This document shows, piece by piece, positions 35,466-44,941 of a stretch of DNA of 64,000 nt; within the stretch, counting starts at the first letter, position 1; every line of letters begins with the position of its first letter. Origin of the DNA: an uncultured Mucilaginibacter sp. (GTDB lineage Bacteria > Bacteroidota > Bacteroidia > Sphingobacteriales > Sphingobacteriaceae); NCBI RefSeq assembly GCF_946479965.1, contig NZ_CAMLHX010000018.1, positions 7,693 to 71,692 on the forward strand. The letters are read 5' to 3'. Under the pieces are notes generated by a model, which was not told the origin of the DNA, did no database searches, and saw only the letters and a list, made by a program, of their open reading frames with translations. Both the position numbers and the translations under genes were made by a program.

Positions 35466-36731
35466 ATGAGAAGCATCTCATTGATTTTTAAACAATTCAC
35501 TAAACCGGTTCTACTTGCACTTTGTTTGGCCGTTTGGGGATTTTCTGTTAAGGCGCAAGGAGACCCGGCTAAAGGGGAAGGCTTGTTTAAATCAAATGCC
35601 TGTAGTGGTTGTCACGCGTTAGATAAGCGCATGGCTGGTCCGGCTTTGGGTCCTATTATGGCATCAGAAACTGATGACAAATGGTTAACCAAATGGATAC
35701 AGAACAACCAGGCGTTAATTGCCGCTAAAGATCCTAAAGCTCTTAAGATCTACAACGAATTTGCCCAGGCGGGTATGCCAGTTTTTACCGGCCTTTCTGA
35801 TGCTGACGCGGCAGACATTATTGCTTATGTGCGTGATGGCTACAAGAAAATAGAGGAAGCTAAATCAAAAACTCCAGCTCTTCCACCTACTGCTGATCAA
35901 GGTCCAAGTGATTTAGTAGTTTTTGGCCTTATCGGTGTAATCATATTAGCCTTAATCATCATCCTTGTATTAAACAGGGTTATTGGTACGCTTGAAACCA
36001 TTATCACTAAAAAAGGTGTTGTGCTTGACGCCGAAACAGAGGAAGAAGGTGAGCAGGTTGATCGTTTTGCTACCGTAAAACGGATGGCAAAAAACAAGAA
36101 ATTGGTTTTCTTTATCCTTGTATGCGGTACAATTGGTATAGCCAGCTGGTCGTGGAACATTATGTGGAATACCGATGTGCACAGCGGTTACCAGCCGGTA
36201 CAGCCTATCAAATATTCGCACGAGCTGCATGCGGGGATCATGAAAATTGAATGTCAGTATTGCCACACCGGCGCGTTCAAATCAAAAAATGCATCCATAC
36301 CATCGTTAAACGTTTGTATGAACTGCCACAAAACAGTTAAGCAGGAATCGCCTGAGATACAAAAAATATATACGGCTTTGGGTTACGATCCGGCAACTGC
36401 TAAATACGACAGCACTAAAGCTCAGCCTATTCAATGGGTGCGTATACATAACCTGCCTGATCTGGCTTACTTTAACCACTCACAGCACACTACCGTTGGC
36501 GGCATTAAATGCCAAACCTGCCACGGCCCTATAGAGACCATGGCTGAGGTTAAACAATACAGCCCGCTTACTATGAAATGGTGTATCCAGTGCCACAAAC
36601 GTACTGAGGTTAACAGCAAAGGAAGCGCTTATTATGACCAGGTATTAGCTGCTCATGATGAAATCAAAAAAGGCAAAAAGCCAACCGTTGCTTTGTTAGG
36701 CGGTATTGAGTGCGGCAAGTGCCATTATTAA
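35466..36731 (+). CDS. actA: alternative complex III, ActA multiheme cytochrome c fused to a mono-heme domain
   Basis: A 421 aa exported cytochrome with six CxxCH heme sites. Signal peptide (LLALCLAVWGFSVKAQ); mono-heme cytochrome c domain with CSGCH at residues 46-50 and distal Met in AGMPVFTGL; a TM helix (about 149-167); another TM (about 210-226); and an ActA-type pentaheme domain with CQYCH, CMNCH, CQTCH, CIQCH and the C-terminal CGKCH. ActA takes electrons from the iron-sulfur/quinol side of ACIII to soluble acceptors. The N-terminal mono-heme extension is the fused arrangement of Bacteroidota. Confidence 0.93.
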   Translation: MRSISLIFKQFTKPVLLALCLAVWGFSVKAQGDPAKGEGLFKSNACSGCHALDKRMAGPALGPIMASETDDKWLTKWIQNNQALIAAKDPKALKIYNEFAQAGMPVFTGLSDADAADIIAYVRDGYKKIEEAKSKTPALPPTADQGPSDLVVFGLIGVIILALIIILVLNRVIGTLETIITKKGVVLDAETEEEGEQVDRFATVKRMAKNKKLVFFILVCGTIGIASWSWNIMWNTDVHSGYQPVQPIKYSHELHAGIMKIECQYCHTGAFKSKNASIPSLNVCMNCHKTVKQESPEIQKIYTALGYDPATAKYDSTKAQPIQWVRIHNLPDLAYFNHSQHTTVGGIKCQTCHGPIETMAEVKQYSPLTMKWCIQCHKRTEVNSKGSAYYDQVLAAHDEIKKGKKPTVALLGGIECGKCHY

Positions 36732-36777
36732 TATACAGATAGAATTTAGAGCATTACAGTTTTATATTACAGCTTAA

Positions 36778-39700
36778 ATGGATAGCAATAAAAAATACTG
36801 GAAAGGTGTAGAAGAACTAACCCGAACCCCGGAATTTGTTGAAAAGAACAAAAACGAATTTGCGGAGCCTATTCCAATTGAAGATGTTTTGTCCGGCGAA
36901 GGCCTGAAGGGTAAAACTCCCCGCCGCGATTTCTTAAAAGCGGTAGGCTTTGGCGTGGGCGCGGTTACATTGGCTGCTTGCCAAAGGGTGCCTGTACACA
37001 AATCCATCCCATATTTAATTAAACCGGAAGAAGTTACACCGGGCGTTGCCAATTACTATGTATCTACCTACGAAGGTTCGGCCATTATGGTTAAAACCCG
37101 CGAAGGCAGACCTATCAAAGTAGAAGGTAACCCAAATGACTTACTTGGAAAAGGTGGTTTGAGCGCCCAGGCTCAGGCATCAGTACTTGATCTTTATGAT
37201 GTAAACCGCGTAAAAAGCGCCGCTATAAATGGCTCTGACGTTACCTGGAGTACTGTTGATGATCATATTATATTAGAGCTTGCTAAAATCGTTGATGCCG
37301 GTACCAAGATCCGTATCGTATCTTCAACCATCTCAAGCCCATCTACATTAAGCGTAATTGCTGATTTTATTGCTGCTTATCCTACTGCAAAACATGTAAC
37401 TTATGATGCAGTATCCTATACAGGTATTATCCAGGCTAACCAAAACAGCTTTGGTAAAGCCGTATTACCACACTACAACTTTGACAAAGCTGACGTAATT
37501 GTAAGCTTCGGCGCCGACTTTTTAGGCACCTGGATCTCAGGCGAAGAATTTACCCGTCAGTATGTATCAAAACGCGCTGCCAAAGCACTGGAAGAGAAAA
37601 AAATGTCTCGTCACATCCAGTTTGAAACAGGCATGAGTTTAACCGGTACCAATGCTGATGTGCGCATCGCATTGAAACCCTCAGAAGAAGGTGTTGCTTT
37701 AGTTAATCTTTACAATGCAATATCTGGCACAACATTGCCGGGCAGCAAAGCATTACAGAACAAGGCAGCTAATAACGCTATAGCCGTTGTGGCTAAAGAG
37801 TTAGTGGCAGCCAAGGGCCGTGCGCTGGTTGTTGCAGGTTCAAATGATGTTGCTACGCAGATATTGGTTAACGCTATTAACTCTATATTAGGCAGCTACG
37901 GTACTACAATTGATCTGGATAACAATTCAAGACAATACGCCGGTAACGATGCAGAATTAGCTGAGTTTGTTGGCGAAGTTAAACGCGGCGAAGTTGGCGC
38001 TGTATTCTTTTTGAATGCTAACCCGGTTTATGATTTCTATCAAGGCGCGGCATTAGCTAAGGCTATTGAAAAAGTTCCGTTGCGCGTATCTTTCTCTGAT
38101 ACCAAAGACGAAACTTCTGCATTATGTAATGTAATTGCACCAAACCACCACTATTTAGAATCATGGGGTGATGACAGCGCGATTGAAGGTTACTATACTG
38201 TAAAACAACCTACCATTAACCCGGTTTATGATACCCGCCAGGCTGAACAAAGTTTGTTGTTATGGTCATCAAACCCGGTTAATAATTATTATAGCTACGT
38301 AAGAAACGTTTGGGCTACTAGGGTACTTCCGTTAGCAGGCCTTTCAGGCCAGGCCGGATGGGAAAGCGTATTGCAAACCGGATTTATACAAGCTGCTGCT
38401 AAACCGGCAGGCGTATATGCATTCAGCTTTGATCTGAATGGCGTAGCACAAAAAATATTAGCTCAAAGCGCGCAGCTGGCTGCTTCTGCAGGTAAATTTG
38501 AGTTAGCTTTATATCAAACTTCAGCTATCCGCGATGGTAAGCATGCCAATAACCCATGGTTACAGGAGCTGCCAGACCCGGTATCTAAAGTTACCTGGGA
38601 TAACTTTGCTGCCATGTCACAAAACGACATGAAAGAATTAGGTTTGGTAGAAGGCGACGTAGTTGTTGTTGATGCCAACGGATATTCAATTGCACTGCCT
38701 GCTTTATTGCAGCCGGGCCAGGCAGTTGGAACCATATCAGTAGCTGTAGGTTACGGCCGCACTAGCGGTGGCGCTGTAATTGAAAGCGGAATTGGTAAAA
38801 ACGCCTTCCCTTTCTATAGCTTACGTAACGGGACTTTCCAAACTACCACTGTTGCAAAACTTGATAAAACAGGCGACAACATACAATTAGCACAAACACA
38901 AACCCACCATTCATACGAAGGCAGAAACATCGTTCGCGAAACCAGCCTTGCTGAGTTTGTTAAAAACCCTGCGCACGCGGTTGGCCATCATGAAGGACAC
39001 AAAGACTACAGTCTTTGGGACGAGCATGAGCGCCCTAACTATGATTGGGTTATGGCAATTGACCTTAACGCCTGTACCGGTTGCGGTGCCTGCGTTGTAG
39101 CTTGTAACGCCGAAAATAATATCCCGGTTGTTGGCAGAGACGAGGTTCGCCGCCGCCGCGAAATGCACTGGATCCGTATTGACCGTTACTATACTTTCAA
39201 CGAAGCGGGTAAAGGTGTAACAGAAGAAACAGAAATTGCTCATCTGGAAGATATAAGCAATGTATCGGTTGTACACCAGCCAATGCTTTGCCAGCACTGC
39301 GATCACGCTCCGTGCGAAACTGTGTGCCCGGTATTAGCTACCGTTCACTCATCAGAAGGTTTGAACCACATGGCTTATAACCGTTGCGTTGGTACACGTT
39401 ACTGCGCTAACAACTGTCCGTTCAAAGTACGCCGCTTTAACTGGTTCAACTACTGGAACGATTCACGTTTTGATAACTACCTGAACAATGAGCATACACA
39501 ATTAGTGTTAAATCCTGATGTAACTACCCGTTCACGTGGTGTTATGGAGAAATGCTCAATGTGTATCCAAAGAATACAAGCCGGTAAGCTGAAAGCTAAA
39601 ATTGAGAAACGCCCTGTTAAAGATGGTGATATCAAAATGGCCTGCGAGCAAACCTGTTCTGCTAACGCAATTATATTCGGTAACCGTAATGATCCTAACT

Positions 39701-39819
39701 CTGCAGTGTCAAAAGCGTTGAAGAGCGAAAGAACTTACTACGTGCTTGAAGAATTTAATGTTGAAGCAGGTATAGGTTACCAGGCAAAAGTTAGAAACAC
39801 ATTTGAATTAGAAGCTTAA
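36778..39819 (+). CDS. actB: alternative complex III, ActB iron-sulfur protein (ActB1-ActB2 fusion)
   Basis: A 1013 aa protein. A Tat-type motif (TPRRDFLKAVGFGVG) is followed by a lipobox-like LAAC at about residue 63. Residues 70-720 form a molybdopterin-oxidoreductase-like domain (ActB1) that in this family carries no cofactor. Residues 735-1013 are a ferredoxin-like ActB2 with CTGCGACVVAC, CQHCDHAPCETVCP, CVGTRYCANNCP and CSMC...CEQTC, enough for three [4Fe-4S] and one [3Fe-4S] cluster. It lies 46 bases after actA. The window's TatA genes would be needed for its export. Confidence 0.95.
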   Translation: MDSNKKYWKGVEELTRTPEFVEKNKNEFAEPIPIEDVLSGEGLKGKTPRRDFLKAVGFGVGAVTLAACQRVPVHKSIPYLIKPEEVTPGVANYYVSTYEGSAIMVKTREGRPIKVEGNPNDLLGKGGLSAQAQASVLDLYDVNRVKSAAINGSDVTWSTVDDHIILELAKIVDAGTKIRIVSSTISSPSTLSVIADFIAAYPTAKHVTYDAVSYTGIIQANQNSFGKAVLPHYNFDKADVIVSFGADFLGTWISGEEFTRQYVSKRAAKALEEKKMSRHIQFETGMSLTGTNADVRIALKPSEEGVALVNLYNAISGTTLPGSKALQNKAANNAIAVVAKELVAAKGRALVVAGSNDVATQILVNAINSILGSYGTTIDLDNNSRQYAGNDAELAEFVGEVKRGEVGAVFFLNANPVYDFYQGAALAKAIEKVPLRVSFSDTKDETSALCNVIAPNHHYLESWGDDSAIEGYYTVKQPTINPVYDTRQAEQSLLLWSSNPVNNYYSYVRNVWATRVLPLAGLSGQAGWESVLQTGFIQAAAKPAGVYAFSFDLNGVAQKILAQSAQLAASAGKFELALYQTSAIRDGKHANNPWLQELPDPVSKVTWDNFAAMSQNDMKELGLVEGDVVVVDANGYSIALPALLQPGQAVGTISVAVGYGRTSGGAVIESGIGKNAFPFYSLRNGTFQTTTVAKLDKTGDNIQLAQTQTHHSYEGRNIVRETSLAEFVKNPAHAVGHHEGHKDYSLWDEHERPNYDWVMAIDLNACTGCGACVVACNAENNIPVVGRDEVRRRREMHWIRIDRYYTFNEAGKGVTEETEIAHLEDISNVSVVHQPMLCQHCDHAPCETVCPVLATVHSSEGLNHMAYNRCVGTRYCANNCPFKVRRFNWFNYWNDSRFDNYLNNEHTQLVLNPDVTTRSRGVMEKCSMCIQRIQAGKLKAKIEKRPVKDGDIKMACEQTCSANAIIFGNRNDPNSAVSKALKSERTYYVLEEFNVEAGIGYQAKVRNTFELEA

Positions 39820-39842
39820 GCTATCATTATTATATATAAAGT

Positions 39843-41312
39843 ATGGCATCTCATAAAGAATCAATAATAAGGGAACCGTTAATTACCGGCGAAAATATAA
39901 CCTACGCCAAGGTAACCAACGATGTTCTTACACCTGTTGAAAATGCACCTAACAAAGCCTGGTGGATAGGTTTTATCGTATCCTCTATTGGCGCCAGTCT
40001 TTGGGTGTTTGCAGTTAGCTGGACATTTTGGTACGGTATCGGGTCGTGGGGTTTGAATAAAACAGTTGGCTGGGCTTGGGACATTACCGGTTTCGTATGG
40101 TGGGTAGGTATTGGTCACGCCGGTACGCTTATCTCGGCTATCTTATTACTGTTCCGTCAAAACTGGCGTAACTCAATTAACCGCTCAGCAGAGGCGATGA
40201 CAATCTTCGCCGTAATTTGCGCCGCTACTTACGTAGTATCACACATGGGCCGCCCTTGGTTAGCTTATTGGCCTTTGCCATTGCCAAACCAATTTGGTTT
40301 ATGGGTTAACTTTAACTCACCATTGGTATGGGACGTGTTTGCGATATCAACTTACTTCTCGGTTTCATTGGTATTCTGGTACATCGGTTTATTGCCTGAT
40401 ATTGCCAGCATCCGCGACCGCGCTACAGGCCTTCGCCGCAGAATTTATTCTATCTGTTCATTCGGTTGGACAGGGTCAGTAAAAACATGGCAGCGTTTTG
40501 AAACTGTATCATTAATATTAGCAGGTATATCTACGCCTCTGGTACTTTCGGTACACACTATTGTATCAATGGACTTTGCTACATCTTTAGAGCCGGGCTG
40601 GCACACAACAATTTTCCCTCCTTACTTCGTTGCAGGAGCTATCTTCTCGGGTTTCGCAATGGTGCAAACACTATTGCTGGTTACCCGTAAGGTTTTAGGT
40701 TTAGAGAACTACATCACTATGTTCCACATTGAATCAATGAACAAGATCATCCTGGTAACAGGTTCTATCGTTGGTGTGGCATATTTAACAGAGTTCTTTA
40801 TCGCTTACTATTCTGGCGGCGAGTACGAGCAGTACACTTTCCTTAACCGTTTTACCGGTCCGTTCTGGTGGGCAGGCTGTATGATGTATGGCTGTAACAT
40901 CCTGATGACGCAAGTAATGTGGTTCAAAAAGATCCGTACCAACATTGCCATGGCATGGGTACTATCTATCATTGTAAACATAGGTATGTGGTTTGAGCGT
41001 TTCGTTATCATCGTTACCTCATTACACCGTGACTTTATACCATCAAGCTGGGCCATGTTTTATCCAACTTGGGTTGACGTGAGCATCTTCATCGGCTCAA
41101 TTGGTTTGTTCTTTACCTTGTTCCTGTTATTCCTTCGTGTATTGCCTTCAATAGCAATGGCTGAGGTGAAGCTGTTGTTGAAATCATCAAGTGAGCAGGC
41201 TAAGAAGAAACAAATTGAAGAAGGTCATCTTGATCCTGAGCAGGTTCAATACTATAAAGATTCATTGATCCCTTACGATACGGTAGATTTAGAAAAATAC
41301 GAAAACGCATAA
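39843..41312 (+). CDS. actC: alternative complex III, ActC NrfD/PsrC-type quinol-binding subunit
   Basis: A 489 aa integral membrane protein of the NrfD/polysulfide reductase family with about ten TM helices; it is thought to hold the quinol site in ACIII. Typical segments include WWVGIGHAGTLISAILLLF, VVSHMGRPWLAYWP, HTIVSMDFATSLEPGWHTTIFPPYFVAGA and WFERFVIIVTSL. It follows actB by 23 bases and precedes actD by six. Confidence 0.95.
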   Translation: MASHKESIIREPLITGENITYAKVTNDVLTPVENAPNKAWWIGFIVSSIGASLWVFAVSWTFWYGIGSWGLNKTVGWAWDITGFVWWVGIGHAGTLISAILLLFRQNWRNSINRSAEAMTIFAVICAATYVVSHMGRPWLAYWPLPLPNQFGLWVNFNSPLVWDVFAISTYFSVSLVFWYIGLLPDIASIRDRATGLRRRIYSICSFGWTGSVKTWQRFETVSLILAGISTPLVLSVHTIVSMDFATSLEPGWHTTIFPPYFVAGAIFSGFAMVQTLLLVTRKVLGLENYITMFHIESMNKIILVTGSIVGVAYLTEFFIAYYSGGEYEQYTFLNRFTGPFWWAGCMMYGCNILMTQVMWFKKIRTNIAMAWVLSIIVNIGMWFERFVIIVTSLHRDFIPSSWAMFYPTWVDVSIFIGSIGLFFTLFLLFLRVLPSIAMAEVKLLLKSSSEQAKKKQIEEGHLDPEQVQYYKDSLIPYDTVDLEKYENA

Positions 41313-41318
41313 TCAACA

Positions 41319-41855
41319 ATGAGCAGCACTAAATATATATTAGGACTTTTTGACGATCCGGATGTGATGATGCACGGGATTGACAAGTTACAGAAAAATA
41401 GTATCCCTATTTATGATGTATACACCCCAATGCCAATACATGGTATTGACGCTAAGTTAGGCGTTAAGGAATCGCGTTTGGGTTATGCGGCATTTATGTT
41501 CGGCTGCTTAGGCGGTACCGTTATCTTCAGTATTATTTATTACTGTTTGGTGCATGACTGGCCTATGAACATTGGTGGTAAACCATATTTCGCCATTCCG
41601 GATTTTGTGCCGGCTACTTTTGAATGGACAGTATTATTTACTGCATTCGGTATGGCATTTACCTTCTTTTACGCTACACACCTTTTCCCGGGCAGAGCGC
41701 CAAGGGTAATGGACCTTAGAGCAACTGATGACCGTTTTGTGATAGCAATTGATGCTAAAGGAAACGTATCGCACGAGGATATAACAAATATTTTAAAAGA
41801 AGCCGGAGCAGTAGAAGTTAAGCATAACACCAGAAAATATGTTAGCTATGAATAA
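41319..41855 (+). CDS. actD: alternative complex III, ActD (DUF3341) subunit
   Basis: A 178 aa membrane subunit with a cytoplasmic N-terminal domain (LGLFDDPDVMMHGIDKLQ, YDVYTPMPIHGID) and two TM helices (about 48-72 and 100-122) linked by a loop with WPMNIGGKPYFAIPDFVPATFE, the DUF3341 signature. Its 3' end overlaps actE by eight bases. Confidence 0.93.
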   Translation: MSSTKYILGLFDDPDVMMHGIDKLQKNSIPIYDVYTPMPIHGIDAKLGVKESRLGYAAFMFGCLGGTVIFSIIYYCLVHDWPMNIGGKPYFAIPDFVPATFEWTVLFTAFGMAFTFFYATHLFPGRAPRVMDLRATDDRFVIAIDAKGNVSHEDITNILKEAGAVEVKHNTRKYVSYE

Positions 41856-42423
41856 ATATAAAATATTGGGAACAGCGGTTGTTGCTGTTGTTGCATCGGT
41901 GGTAACCACCTCATGTAGTGACAAACGCAGCACCGGATGGGAGTACGCACCCAATATGTATGAGCACATTGCTTATGATCCTGATCAGAAGAATGTGAAT
42001 TTTAAGGATGGTAAAACAGCGCAGGTACCACCTGCCGGTACTACGCCAATTGGCTTTACCCGTTTTGATTTCCCGAATACCAAGGACGGATACGAAGCCG
42101 CTTCAACCGGCATTGTAAATCCTTTAGCGGCTAATGCTAAAACCTTAGCCGAGGGCAAAAAGCTTTACACTACATTTTGCTCACCCTGCCACGGTGCTAC
42201 CGGAGCAGGCGATGGCGAAGTTACCAAACACGGTTTCGGGCCACCACCAAATTATGCAACCGGTCAGTCATCACGTGGTGGTGCAATGAAAGACCTTACT
42301 GATGGCAAGATCTATCACACTATAACTTACGGCGTAAGCGCAATGGGATCTTACGCATCACAACTGGCACCGGATGAACGCTGGAAAGTTGTAATGTATG
42401 TTCACCATTTACAAAACTTATAA
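41848..42423 (+). CDS. actE: alternative complex III, ActE mono-heme cytochrome c lipoprotein
   Basis: A 191 aa lipoprotein: signal segment ending VTTSC, a linker with YAPNMYEHIAYDPD (family block), and a cytochrome c domain with heme site CSPCH and a probable distal Met in SAMGSYAS. ATG 41848 is preferred over one three codons upstream because it sits within the actD stop (ATGAATAA overlap), the usual coupled arrangement. Confidence 0.92.
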   Translation: MNKYKILGTAVVAVVASVVTTSCSDKRSTGWEYAPNMYEHIAYDPDQKNVNFKDGKTAQVPPAGTTPIGFTRFDFPNTKDGYEAASTGIVNPLAANAKTLAEGKKLYTTFCSPCHGATGAGDGEVTKHGFGPPPNYATGQSSRGGAMKDLTDGKIYHTITYGVSAMGSYASQLAPDERWKVVMYVHHLQNL

Positions 42424-42434
42424 GAAATAATTTG

Positions 42435-43700
42435 ATGAAGACTCATAATAATTTTGACGAACAGTTTGAGTTTGCGGGCAAAGCAAAAACCTGGAGCCTT
42501 GCTGCTATTGCTATAGGTGTTGTAGTAATTGCGCTTGGTTTCCTTACCGGACAGGTTGAGCGTACCTTCGCTAATTTATTACTGATGGGCTATTACGTTA
42601 CATGCGTTTGTTTGGCCGGTGCATTCTTTTGCGCGGTACAATATGTAACTCAGGCTGGCTGGTCTGCTTCAATATTGCGCATTCCGCATGCTTTTATAAA
42701 AGTTTTACCTATACCTGCCATTATTTTGGTGGTGATAATAATTGCCGGATTAACGTTTACCCACACTATAGTTAACGAAGAAGGCCACGAGGTTGTTGCG
42801 CCTTACCTATATAAAATATGGGGACAGCACGGTATTACTGAGCCAGGTGAGCATTATGATGCACTTATAGCAGGTAAATCAGGCTACTTAAACTTAGGTT
42901 TCTTTTTAGCGCGTGTTATTGGCTTTTTGTTAGCTTATATATTATTAAGCCGACTGTTTGTAAAATACTCAACTAACGAGGATGAACTGTCGGGCATGTC
43001 GAACTACGATAAGAGCTTTAAACTGGCTTGCGTGTTCCTTGTAATATTTGGTTTTACTATACCTGTATTTGCTTTTGACGTAATCATGTCATTAGAGGCG
43101 CATTGGTTCTCAACTATGTTTGGTTGGTATAACTTTGCTGCCCTTTGGGTAAGCGGTTTAGCTACCATGACATTGATCATTATCTACCTACGCAATCAAG
43201 GCTACCTGCAATGGGTAACACAAGATCACCTGCACAACATGGGTCAGTTAATATTCGGTTTCTCAGTGTTCTGGACTTACCTATGGTTTGCACAGTTCCT
43301 GTTAACCTGGTACGCTAACATTCCTGAGGAAACTGCTTATTTCTACAAAAGATGGGAGCCTGATTTTAAACCTTGGTTTTGGTTAAGCATAGTAGTGAAC
43401 TTTTTAACACCGTTGCTTGTACTGATGGCGCGTGATTCAAAACGCTCAACCAGTATATTAAAAGCTGCCTGCATTATTTTGATAGTAGGTCACTGGTTTG
43501 ACTATTTCCAAATGATAATGCCGGGTACTGTTGAACATTTTTCTGAATGGTACACTGCTATTGGTTGGCTTGAGCCGGGTATATTTATAGGTTTTGCAGG
43601 TTTATTTGCATTCCTATTCTTTACTGCTTTAAGTAAATTCAAAGCATTGGCGCCAAAGAATCACCCGTTCCTACAGGAGAGCTTACATCATCACATATAA
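42435..43700 (+). CDS. actF: alternative complex III, ActF membrane subunit
   Basis: A 421 aa polytopic protein homologous to ActC/NrfD-like subunits, with about ten TM helices (AAIAIGVVVIALGFLTGQ, VIIIAGLTFTHTIV, LACVFLVIFGFTIPVFAFDV, ASLWVSGLATMTLIIIYL-like segments) and the ACIII-specific SLEAHWFSTMFGWYNF. A TTG one codon upstream is possible, but ATG 42435 is more likely. It is the last ACIII subunit; coxB follows. Confidence 0.93.
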   Translation: MKTHNNFDEQFEFAGKAKTWSLAAIAIGVVVIALGFLTGQVERTFANLLLMGYYVTCVCLAGAFFCAVQYVTQAGWSASILRIPHAFIKVLPIPAIILVVIIIAGLTFTHTIVNEEGHEVVAPYLYKIWGQHGITEPGEHYDALIAGKSGYLNLGFFLARVIGFLLAYILLSRLFVKYSTNEDELSGMSNYDKSFKLACVFLVIFGFTIPVFAFDVIMSLEAHWFSTMFGWYNFAALWVSGLATMTLIIIYLRNQGYLQWVTQDHLHNMGQLIFGFSVFWTYLWFAQFLLTWYANIPEETAYFYKRWEPDFKPWFWLSIVVNFLTPLLVLMARDSKRSTSILKAACIILIVGHWFDYFQMIMPGTVEHFSEWYTAIGWLEPGIFIGFAGLFAFLFFTALSKFKALAPKNHPFLQESLHHHI

Positions 43701-43750
43701 TTATATTGTTAATTTTGCAACAAAAACAGAATACCAAACTACCAATTACA

Positions 43751-44932
43751 ATGGGATTCAATAAAGTAATAAATTCTAAAAAAATGCTTTCGCTGTTTGC
43801 TGCGTTGATGCTTACCGGCACCAACCTGTTGATGGCGCAAGGTACTGCGACAGCAGCGGCGGAAAAACCAGGTGTAGACTGGTTGAGCGTAGGCTATTAT
43901 GTACTGCTTTTTCTGCTGGCATGTGTAGCTTTAGCTATTGTCGGTAAAATTTTAAAGGTATATGATCTAAGCCAGAAGATACGAGGCAAAGCGGGCCTTA
44001 ACTGGAACAACCTTATGGCTGTTATTTGTATTGTGTTCCTGGTAGCCGGCGGAATTGGAACTTATTGGTCGTTTTCAGTACAAGGCCAGATGGTATTACC
44101 GGATGCTGCTTCTGTACATGGCGTTAAAATAGACAGCATGTTCTGGACAACTACTGTAATTACTTTTATAGTTTTTGTAATTACCCAGATATTGCTTTTT
44201 ACTTTCTTATTTGTATACAGGCATTCATCAAAACGCAGAGCCTACTTTTTACCTCACAATAATACTATTGAAAAGGTTTGGACAATTCTTCCTGCCATTG
44301 TGTTAACAATATTGGTGATCTTCGGCTTTTTTACCTGGCAGGAAGTAACAAATAGCGCTGATGCTAAAGGTCAGCCCGCTTCAATAAATGTTGATATTAC
44401 AGGTGAGCAATTTATGTGGAACCTGCGCTATCCGGGTCCCGATGGTTTGTTAGGTAAAAAGAATTACAAATTGGTTAGTGGTTCAAACAAACTGGGTATT
44501 GATTATACTGACAAAAACAGCTTTGACGATTTGAAAGCTGACACGATGGTTATTCCGGTTAATAAATCAGTAAGATTGAACATAGGCTCTAAGGATATCA
44601 TCCATAGCGTTTATATGCCGCACTTTAGAGTACAGTTAAATGCGGTACCGGGCTTGCCAACGTTCTTCAAATTTACGCCAACGTATACTACAGCGCAAAT
44701 GCGCCAAAAAACGGAGGATCCTAAGTTTGAATACCTGGTTTATTGCAATAAAATATGCGGAGCCAGCCACTATAACATGCAAAAAGTTGTACGTGTGGTA
44801 AGCGAGGCAGAGTACACCCAATGGTTAGCCAAACAACAACCTTACTTAACCCCGGCTTTAAGAACGGAGTTGAAATTAGCCGAGGTTAAAAAAAATAATA
44901 TTTCTACAAACAGGTTAGCGTTAAACAATTAA
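43751..44932 (+). CDS. coxB: cytochrome c oxidase subunit II
   Basis: A 393 aa subunit carrying the CuA centre that accepts electrons from cytochrome c. After a signal segment there are further TM helices (LLFLLACVALAIVGKIL, NLMAVICIVFLVAGGIG, FIVFVITQILLFTFLF) and a cupredoxin domain with SKDIIHSVYMPHFRVQLNAVPG and the CuA ligand motif CNKICGASHYNM. ATG 43751 is used; sequence upstream in frame has no signal features and overlaps the actF spacer. It precedes coxA by nine bases. Confidence 0.93.
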   Translation: MGFNKVINSKKMLSLFAALMLTGTNLLMAQGTATAAAEKPGVDWLSVGYYVLLFLLACVALAIVGKILKVYDLSQKIRGKAGLNWNNLMAVICIVFLVAGGIGTYWSFSVQGQMVLPDAASVHGVKIDSMFWTTTVITFIVFVITQILLFTFLFVYRHSSKRRAYFLPHNNTIEKVWTILPAIVLTILVIFGFFTWQEVTNSADAKGQPASINVDITGEQFMWNLRYPGPDGLLGKKNYKLVSGSNKLGIDYTDKNSFDDLKADTMVIPVNKSVRLNIGSKDIIHSVYMPHFRVQLNAVPGLPTFFKFTPTYTTAQMRQKTEDPKFEYLVYCNKICGASHYNMQKVVRVVSEAEYTQWLAKQQPYLTPALRTELKLAEVKKNNISTNRLALNN

Positions 44933-44941
44933 TTAGCGAAT

